Positions 54,175 through 61,044 of a stretch of DNA of 64,000 nucleotides are shown here, in pieces. Made by a program: the position numbers and the translations under genes. The notes under the pieces are model-generated. The model was given only the letters and a program-made list of their open reading frames with translations, ran no database searches and was not told the DNA's origin. The stretch covers positions 8,450,001-8,514,000 of the forward strand of contig NZ_JAPNKC010000001.1 in assembly GCF_026626705.1 (NCBI RefSeq). Reading direction: 5' to 3'. Within the stretch, counting starts at the first letter, position 1; each line of letters starts with the position of its first letter. This DNA comes from Pyxidicoccus sp. MSG2 (GTDB lineage Bacteria > Myxococcota > Myxococcia > Myxococcales > Myxococcaceae).

Positions 54175-56864
54175 GCCGCGCCCGCGCCCTTCACCAGCTC
54201 GTACAGCTTCTCGAGCGCCGCGGGCAGCTTCGCGGCATCCGGACCGCCGGCCTGCGCCATGTCCGCCTTGCCGCCGCCCTTGCCGCCCACTTCCTTCGCC
54301 ATCTCCCGCACCAGCGCGCCCGCGTTGATGCCCCGGGCCACGACGTCCTTCGTCGCCGCCACCAGGATGATGGCCCGGCCGTCCTTCTCGCCGCCGATGG
54401 CCACCACACCCGAGCGGATGCGGTCTCTGAGCTGGTCCGCCATGCCGCGCAGCACGCTGTCGTCCGCCGAGTCCACCTGCGTGGCCAGCACCTTCATGCC
54501 GTTGACTTCGCGCGCCTGCTCCAGGAGGTCCTTGCTGCCCGCCGTCTGGGCCTTCACGGCGACCTCTTCCACCTTGCGCTCCAGCTCCTTCACGCGCTTC
54601 TGGGTGGCCTCGACGCGCTTGGACAGCTCCTTCGGGGACGTCTTCAAGAGCTCGGCCGCGCGGCGCAGCTCGTGCTCCTGCTCGCGCACGTACTGGAGCG
54701 CGCCGATGCCGGTGAGCGCGACGATGCGGCGCACGCCGGAGGCCACGCCGCTCTCGCTGGTCACCTTGAACAGGCCGATGTCACCGCTGCGGCGCACGTG
54801 GGTGCCGCCGCACAGCTCGGTGGACTCCGGGTGCACGGTGACGACGCGCACCGTCTCGCCGTACTTCTCGCCGAACATGGCGACGGCGCCGGACTTCTTC
54901 GCGTCCTCCAGCTTCATGACGCGCGTCTCCGCCGCCGCGTTGTCGCGAATCCAGCCGTTGACCAGGTCCTCCACCTTCTCGAGCTGCTCCGGCGTGGCCT
55001 GGGAGAAGTGCGAAAAGTCGAAGCGCAGGTAGTCCGGCGCCACCACGGAGCCCGCCTGCTTCACGTGCTCGCCCAGCACCAGCTTGAGCGCCTTGTGCAA
55101 CAGGTGCGTCGCGGAGTGGTTCGCACGGATGGACTTGCGGCGCTCGACGTTGACGCCCGCCTGCACCATGTCGCCGACCTTGAAGGTGCCCTCGGCGACC
55201 TTCACGGTGTGGACGACGAGGCCCGCCACCGGGCGCTGCGCGTCCTCCACCTGCGCCACCGCCTTGCCGCCGTGGCCGACGATGCGGCCGGTGTCACCCA
55301 CCTGGCCGCCGGACTCGCCGTAGAAGGGCGTGCGGTCCAGCACCAGCTCCACCGTGTCGCCCTGGGAGGCCTGCGTCACCTCGGCGCCGCCCTTGAGCAT
55401 GGCGCGGATGCTGCCCTCGCCCTCGTGGCCCTCGCCGTCGTAGCCGAGGAACTGGGTGGGCCCGAGCCGCTCCAAGAGCTTCAGGTACACGTCGCCGATG
55501 GCCTTCTCACCGGAGTTGACGAACTTGTTCTTGTCCGCCTCCTCCTTGAGGAGTTCCTCGAAGCGCTTCAGGTCCACGTCGAGGCCGCGCTCGCGGGCGA
55601 TGATCTGCGTCAGGTCCCACGGGAAGCCGTAGGTGCCGTGCAGCAGGTAGACGACCTCACCCGAGAGCTGCTTGCCGCCGGACTTCTGCAGCTTCGCCAG
55701 CTCCTCCTCGATGAGCTTGAGGCCGCGGCTGAGCGTCTGGCGGAAGCTGGTCTCCTCGTGACGGCAGACCTCGAGGATGAAGGTGCGGCTCTCGCGCAGC
55801 TCGGGATAGGCGTCGCCCATCAGCTCGATGACGCGGTCGACGACCTTGAAGAAGAACACGTCCTCCAGGTCCAGCTGGGTCCCGTGCCGGATGGCGCGGC
55901 GCATGATGCGGCGCAGGACGTAGCCGCGGCCCTCGTTGGAGGGCTGCACGCCGTCCGCGATGAGGAACGCCGCCGCGCGGCTGTGGTCCGCGACCACGCG
56001 CATGGAGGCGCCGCCCTCCTGCGAGTACGTCTTGCCGCACAGCTCGCTGATGGTGGCGATGATGTGCTGGAAGAGGTCGGTCTCGTAGTTGGAGCGCTTG
56101 CCCTGGACGACGGAGGCGATGCGCTCCAGGCCCGCGCCCGTGTCGATGGACGGCTTGGGCAGCGGAATCAGCGGCGCGTCCTTCTCCTTGCGCTCGAACT
56201 GCATGAACACGAGGTTCCAGATTTCGAGCCAGCGGTCGCAGTCACACGCGACGCCCTGACACGTGTTGCCCTGGGCCTCCTCCACACAGGGGATGTCGTT
56301 GCCCTGGTGGTAGTGGATTTCGGAGCACGGGCCGCACGGGCCGGTGTCGCCCATGGCCCAGAAGTTGTCCTTGTAGCCGAGCTTGAGGATGCGCTCGCGG
56401 GGCACGCCCTGCTTCGCCCACAGCTCGAACGCCTCCTCGTCCCAGGGGATGCCGCGCTCGCCGTTGAACACGGTGACGGCGAGGCGCTCCTTGTCGAGGC
56501 CGAGCGTCTTGGTGACGAACTCCCAGCCATAGGCAATCGCCTCGGCCTTGAAGTAGTCGCCGAAGGAGAAGTTGCCGAGCATCTCGAAGAACGTGTGGTG
56601 ACGGGCGGTGAAGCCCACGTTGTCGAGGTCGTTGTGCTTGCCACCGGCGCGCACGCACTTCTGGGAGGTGGTGGCGCGCTTGTAGTCGCGCTTCTCGCGG
56701 CCGGTGAAGACGTCCTTGAACTGGACCATGCCCGCGTTGGTGAACATCAACGTCGGGTCGTTGGCGGGGACCAGTGAGGAAGAGGCCACGCGGGAGTGGC
56801 CACGCTCCTCGAAGAACTTGAGGAACGCCTCGCGAATCTGGGAGGCGGTGAGGGCGGAAGGCAT
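54171..56864 (-). CDS. alaS: Alanine-tRNA ligase
   Basis: Protein of 897 residues and normal length. The class II catalytic core opens with REAFLKFFEERGHSRVASSSLVP and includes GMVQFKDVFTG, RHHTFFEMLGNFSFGDYF and GDTGPCGPCSEIHY. The editing domain has the zinc-type HSATH (about 585) and CGGTH (about 688) motifs. The C-terminal coiled coil and the GGKGGGKADMAQAGG tail follow. It charges tRNA-Ala and clears Ser/Gly mischarges. The ATG at 56864 starts the conserved N-terminus; longer frames upstream are not needed. A TATACC box lies 6 bases before the ATG, suggesting a leaderless mRNA. The next gene starts within its stop codon. Confidence 0.98.
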   Translation of the reverse strand: MPSALTASQIREAFLKFFEERGHSRVASSSLVPANDPTLMFTNAGMVQFKDVFTGREKRDYKRATTSQKCVRAGGKHNDLDNVGFTARHHTFFEMLGNFSFGDYFKAEAIAYGWEFVTKTLGLDKERLAVTVFNGERGIPWDEEAFELWAKQGVPRERILKLGYKDNFWAMGDTGPCGPCSEIHYHQGNDIPCVEEAQGNTCQGVACDCDRWLEIWNLVFMQFERKEKDAPLIPLPKPSIDTGAGLERIASVVQGKRSNYETDLFQHIIATISELCGKTYSQEGGASMRVVADHSRAAAFLIADGVQPSNEGRGYVLRRIMRRAIRHGTQLDLEDVFFFKVVDRVIELMGDAYPELRESRTFILEVCRHEETSFRQTLSRGLKLIEEELAKLQKSGGKQLSGEVVYLLHGTYGFPWDLTQIIARERGLDVDLKRFEELLKEEADKNKFVNSGEKAIGDVYLKLLERLGPTQFLGYDGEGHEGEGSIRAMLKGGAEVTQASQGDTVELVLDRTPFYGESGGQVGDTGRIVGHGGKAVAQVEDAQRPVAGLVVHTVKVAEGTFKVGDMVQAGVNVERRKSIRANHSATHLLHKALKLVLGEHVKQAGSVVAPDYLRFDFSHFSQATPEQLEKVEDLVNGWIRDNAAAETRVMKLEDAKKSGAVAMFGEKYGETVRVVTVHPESTELCGGTHVRRSGDIGLFKVTSESGVASGVRRIVALTGIGALQYVREQEHELRRAAELLKTSPKELSKRVEATQKRVKELERKVEEVAVKAQTAGSKDLLEQAREVNGMKVLATQVDSADDSVLRGMADQLRDRIRSGVVAIGGEKDGRAIILVAATKDVVARGINAGALVREMAKEVGGKGGGKADMAQAGGPDAAKLPAALEKLYELVKGAGAA

Positions 56865-56870
56865 GGTGTG

Positions 56871-56876
56871 GGTATA
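56871..56876 (-). promoter_or_regulatory. Candidate -10 for a leaderless alaS transcript
   Basis: On the minus strand TATACC ends 6 bases before the ATG at 56864, preceded by TGGCA. Transcription would start at or next to the A of the start codon. No Shine-Dalgarno is present. A -35 is not obvious. Confidence 0.4.
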
Positions 56877-57046
56877 TGCCACAACGCGAGGCGGCGCAGG
56901 AGTTCTTGGAGGGTGCATGGGGTAGGAGGACGGCCCACGCGCCCCGTGGCTGACCCTGGCCGGTGGCGTGCCCGGGGAGAAGCCGACTGCGGGCCGGGAC
57001 GGTTGGACGGTGCCCGGGCGGCCGGTGTCGGGTGGGGGACAGCCGA

Positions 57047-60000
57047 CTACGGCTGCCCGGGTAGCAGCATCGCCTCCCGGAGCTCCGCCGGAGTGTCCGT
57101 GCTGAGTGCCAGGTAGACCTCGAACCACGCCCGGTAGGAGCGCCAGGTCGGATTGCGCTGGTCGATGAGGGTGCGCTGCGCCTGGCCCAGCCGCGCGGGT
57201 ACGTCGAAGGGCAGCTGCGTCGTCCCATCCAGGTGCAGCTGCGCCGCGAACCAGAGCACGTCCAGTTGACCGACCTCGACCGGAGCGTGGGTGCGCTCGA
57301 GCATGGTGTCCGCGTGCGCCATCGTCTGGCCCAACCAGTGGGACGCCCGCGACGTGTCGCGGCGGTCCACGGCATTCTCGGCCAGTCGCAGCTCCGCCAG
57401 CATCACCGCTCGGAGGTCCTCATCGCGGTCCGAGTCGGCGAACTGCTCCAGGAAGAGCTCGCGCCGCTGTTCCAGTGCGTGGGCGGCGGCGTCCAGGTGC
57501 CCGAGCTTGCTCTGCGCATTCGCGCGCAGTCCCGCGGCGATGATGCGATAGGAGCGCTGGACGTGCTCGCGGGTGGCGTGTGCCTGGTTCAACGTGGCCT
57601 GCACGGCCGGGGTCGCCAGGTCGCGGTCCACCGTGTCCAGGTCCTCCAAAGCCCGCTGGGGATGACCCGCGCCCAGCGCCGCGGCGCAGCGGGCCAGCCG
57701 CACCACCAGCCGGTTGCGCAGTCCCTCCGCGTCGCGGGTGCCCGTCTCCACCGTGGGCAGCTCGCGGTCGTAGAGCGCCAACGCACGGTCGAAGCGGCCC
57801 GCGGCGAGGTTGTAGAGCGCCGCGCGGTCCAGCGTCAGGGGGGCGAACCCGGCCAGGTTCGGTGTGGCGTCCACCATGGCCAGGGCGTGGTCCGCTGCCT
57901 GCGCCGCCTCCGCCTCGCGGCCGACGTGCAGGAGCGCCCGGGCGCGGGCGAGCGACACCGCCAGCCCCGCCGCGTTGTCCACGTAGGGCAGCTTGTCCCG
58001 CTGCTCGAGATAGCCCAGGGCGATGTGGAAGTTGCCCACCTGCGTGTGCAGCAGCCCCAGCGCGCCGAGGAGCATCGCCTTGTAGCGGACGTTGTTGCGC
58101 ACCAGGTCCAGGGCCACCAGGTAGTGCCGGTTGGCGCGCTCGGCGGAGGCGGGGTCATTGCCGCGGAGGAAGTCCTCGTGCTGGATGGCCCCGTAGAGGG
58201 CCTGCACCGCGCGCTGGTTCTTGAGCTCCTGCCATGATGCGCGCAGCTCCTCCACGGCCGCCTTCACCGCCTGGGCGTGGGCGCGGTCGTCCAGCTCGGG
58301 CAGCTTGCGCGCGGTGAGATAGGCCTTCACGAAGTGCCTGAGTGGCTCCTTCATCTTCGCGGAGGTGGTGGTGACTTCCTTCTCCACCACCTCCGGGCTG
58401 ACGCCGGCCCGCAGGCGCAGGCTCATGGACTCGACCGCGCTCTCCAGCGAGCCGGTCCGTTGCGTCACCAGGTCGAAGTCCGCGCGGGCGTCGTCCAGGC
58501 GCTCCCTCCCCAACCGGCGGTAGGCGCGGCCCGTCATCGCACGGCGGAACAGCCGCTCGGCCCGGCGGCGCTCCTCGGTGCCGGGCGCGACGTCGTCGAC
58601 GTAGGCCGTGGCGAAGGCCTCCAACACGCCGTCGGCGCCGAGGGCCGTCGCGCGCTCGACGGCGTCCTGCACCAGTGCGCGCCGGCGAATGGGGTCCTTC
58701 TGCTGATGGTAGAACGCAATCAGTGCATCCCGGACCGGGCGGGGTGGGCGCTCGTCGTGCAACGCATTGACGTGCCGGCCCGACTCCAGGGCGAACGCGT
58801 AGGCCGAGCCGGCGGGCTCCGAGGCGAGTGCCCGGGCCATGGCGGCATCCGCCTCTTCATAGGGGCGTCCCCGGTAGAGGGCGCGGACCGCGGCGCGAGC
58901 GAAGTCGAGCTGGTCGTCTTCCTTGAAGACCTTGTTCGTGGAGAGCCGGCGGGCGGCTTCGACCAGCGCCTCCCTGTCGTCGAGCGCGCGGTACAGCGCG
59001 TCCGCTCTGTCGTACCAGGCCTCCAGCACCCCGCGCGGCGTGGTGTCCGTCACTTCGGCCGACTCCAGCTCCTGACGCGCCAGCGTGAAGTCTCCGGCGG
59101 ACTCCGCCAGCTCGCTGCGCACCACGTGTCGAAAGACGGCGGAGGGTGGGCTGGGCGCGGCGGCGGGGTCCAGCGCGGCCATGCGCTGCCGCTCGACTTC
59201 GCTCAGTTCCTCCATCATGCGGCCGCGCTCGCGCTCCTTCATGTCGCGGCGGTGGTCGATGAGGAGCTGCAGCGGCTCCGCCAGGCCCGCGGTGGCGGGG
59301 TCTTCCACCGAGCGCATGTGGCGGGCGTAGAACTCCGCCGCATCGAAGTCCTCGAAGGCCAGGTGGAGCCGGCTCAGGCGCATCATCAGCAGGCGGCGGG
59401 GCTTGGGCCGGGCTTCGAGCAGCAGGCGCTGGCGATACAGCAGGAGCAGGTCCGCGCGCCGGCCGGCCATGTTCAGCTCCTCGTTGAGTCGAGGCACATC
59501 CCAGTTGCTGGGAACCTGGCCATCCAGCGGCAGTTGATACACGTCCAGCGAGCCATCTCGCGAGCAGGTCGCGATGAGCGTCGCGGCCGCGGGCGCCGGG
59601 TACTCGCAGCTCCAGGTCTCGCTGGTGAGCTGGTCCGGACTGGAGGCGGCGGCCAGCGCGGGCGCGTCGTCTCGCTCGGTGGCGAAAGGCACCCGGAACA
59701 GCATCCCGCGGTCGCCAGCGTCAATCACCCCGTCCGCATTGGAGTCGGTGAAGAACTGCACCACGTACAGCGAGCGTCCATCGAGCGAGAACACCGGCTG
59801 CCCCGTCTGTCCCGGAAGCTCGAGCGCCAGCGGTACGGGGACCGCGCCGGGTTGATTCAGACGGATTGCCTCCAGGTGGCGCGAGGCGCGCGCGGCGAAG
59901 CCGGGTCCCACCTGCTTCACGGAGCGCTCCACCGGGACGTACACCAACCAGCGCCCATCGGGTGAGAGGGTGGGACTGGTCAGGTTGCGCTCGAGCAGGG

Positions 60001-60511
60001 GGCTCGCGCTCAGCTTCGGCCCCACCGTGACTCGCGACAGGTGCAGGTCGCCCTGGATGCTGGCCCGGCTCACCAGCGCGACATGCGAGGCGTCGATCCA
60101 CTCCGCCTGCAGCGCACTGGTCTCCTCTTCGAGGCAGCGGCGGTCTTCCGCATCGGGCAGCGTCCGCACACAGAGCTGGCCGCTGGCCTGGTTCCGGAAC
60201 GAGATGTAGAGCAGGTGTTTGCCGTCGGGACTGATGCGCGGCCAGGTCACGTCCGCACCTTCGTCGAAGAGGCGGCGCTCGCGGCCCGTGTCCACGTCCT
60301 GGCCGTAGATTTCGGTCGCGATGCTTCGGTTGGAGACGAAGATCAGCGTGTTCCCATCGGGCGCGAGCTGTCCCAGGAACTGATCTCCCATGCCCACGGT
60401 GAGCCGGAGGAGCGTGCGCAGGCCTCCGTCGTTCTCGTCGTCCTGGGCCCAGACGCCGCTGGCGAGGAGGACGGCCAGGACCGGGAGCCACCGGCCGCGG
60501 GGCGTCAGCAC
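57047..60511 (-). CDS. Large periplasmic PD40 (WD40-like/TolB) and TPR protein
   Basis: Exported protein of 1,154 residues. A signal peptide (about 1-22, VLTPRGRWLPVLAVLLASGVWAQ) is followed by a TolB/PD40-type beta-propeller region (about 40-370; LSPDGRWLVYVP, ISPDGKHLLYISF, FSLDGRSLYVVQF). About 700 residues of helical tetratricopeptide-like repeats follow to the end. No catalytic motif. It is probably a periplasmic scaffold. I chose the GTG at 60511 with GGGGAG about 7 bases before it; its first codon overlaps the stop of the upstream lipoprotein gene. The operon order AsmA-like, lipoprotein, PD40/TPR suggests joint work at the envelope. Confidence 0.72.
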   Translation of the reverse strand: MLTPRGRWLPVLAVLLASGVWAQDDENDGGLRTLLRLTVGMGDQFLGQLAPDGNTLIFVSNRSIATEIYGQDVDTGRERRLFDEGADVTWPRISPDGKHLLYISFRNQASGQLCVRTLPDAEDRRCLEEETSALQAEWIDASHVALVSRASIQGDLHLSRVTVGPKLSASPLLERNLTSPTLSPDGRWLVYVPVERSVKQVGPGFAARASRHLEAIRLNQPGAVPVPLALELPGQTGQPVFSLDGRSLYVVQFFTDSNADGVIDAGDRGMLFRVPFATERDDAPALAAASSPDQLTSETWSCEYPAPAAATLIATCSRDGSLDVYQLPLDGQVPSNWDVPRLNEELNMAGRRADLLLLYRQRLLLEARPKPRRLLMMRLSRLHLAFEDFDAAEFYARHMRSVEDPATAGLAEPLQLLIDHRRDMKERERGRMMEELSEVERQRMAALDPAAAPSPPSAVFRHVVRSELAESAGDFTLARQELESAEVTDTTPRGVLEAWYDRADALYRALDDREALVEAARRLSTNKVFKEDDQLDFARAAVRALYRGRPYEEADAAMARALASEPAGSAYAFALESGRHVNALHDERPPRPVRDALIAFYHQQKDPIRRRALVQDAVERATALGADGVLEAFATAYVDDVAPGTEERRRAERLFRRAMTGRAYRRLGRERLDDARADFDLVTQRTGSLESAVESMSLRLRAGVSPEVVEKEVTTTSAKMKEPLRHFVKAYLTARKLPELDDRAHAQAVKAAVEELRASWQELKNQRAVQALYGAIQHEDFLRGNDPASAERANRHYLVALDLVRNNVRYKAMLLGALGLLHTQVGNFHIALGYLEQRDKLPYVDNAAGLAVSLARARALLHVGREAEAAQAADHALAMVDATPNLAGFAPLTLDRAALYNLAAGRFDRALALYDRELPTVETGTRDAEGLRNRLVVRLARCAAALGAGHPQRALEDLDTVDRDLATPAVQATLNQAHATREHVQRSYRIIAAGLRANAQSKLGHLDAAAHALEQRRELFLEQFADSDRDEDLRAVMLAELRLAENAVDRRDTSRASHWLGQTMAHADTMLERTHAPVEVGQLDVLWFAAQLHLDGTTQLPFDVPARLGQAQRTLIDQRNPTWRSYRAWFEVYLALSTDTPAELREAMLLPGQP

Positions 60512-61044
60512 TTCTTTTCTCCCCAGAGGCCGTCCGCGGCTTCGACCCAGCCGCCGCAGATGACCCCCTGCGCGTGCGCCTGGTGCCAGCTCCGGCGCAG
60601 CGACTCCTCGGACACGGCGGGGCGGACCGTCCGCATCCACTTCCATAGCTGCTGCCGGGCCCGGTTCACCCGCTCCACCAGGGCGACGTCATCGGCCGTC
60701 AGTCGTCCGGCCAGGCAGCTGCGACGGGTGTCCACCAACAGCCCGTCCCGCCCTTCGCCCACGCAGTGGCGGAACAGCAGCTCGTCGACGCGGTCCGCCT
60801 GCGTCTTGCCGAGGTTCTCGACCAGCGGCGTGGGCCGGATGCCCAGGTCCTCCAGTTGGTTGGGCGTGAGCGGCACCGGCGTCGGGCTCATGCCCGCGCG
60901 AGCCAGCCGCTGCTCCACTTCCTTGAACGAGCCCGCGGCCTGTTCCTCGAGCGCCGTCGCACGGTCGACCATGACGATCTGCGGGGCGCGGATGCACCCG
61001 GAAGCGGCGAGGACGGCGAGGAGCAGCAACCCGCGGAGTTTCAT
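60505..61044 (-). CDS. Small lipoprotein
   Basis: Predicted lipoprotein of 179 residues with signal MKLRGLLLLAVLAASGC (lipobox AASGC, Cys 17). The rest is helical and charged, with four later cysteines (HCVGEG, SCLAG, ICGG, KKC) that could pair. I do not recognise the family. The start overlaps the stop of the AsmA-like gene by 4 bases, and its stop overlaps the start of the PD40 gene, so it is the middle gene of a translationally coupled trio. Confidence 0.72.
   Translation of the reverse strand: MKLRGLLLLAVLAASGCIRAPQIVMVDRATALEEQAAGSFKEVEQRLARAGMSPTPVPLTPNQLEDLGIRPTPLVENLGKTQADRVDELLFRHCVGEGRDGLLVDTRRSCLAGRLTADDVALVERVNRARQQLWKWMRTVRPAVSEESLRRSWHQAHAQGVICGGWVEAADGLWGEKKC

Noticed and set aside
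50774..54328. 1,184-residue open frame on the plus strand
   Set aside because: Antisense to the PilZ-Hsp70 and lipoprotein genes; low-complexity Arg/Ala/Gly translation.
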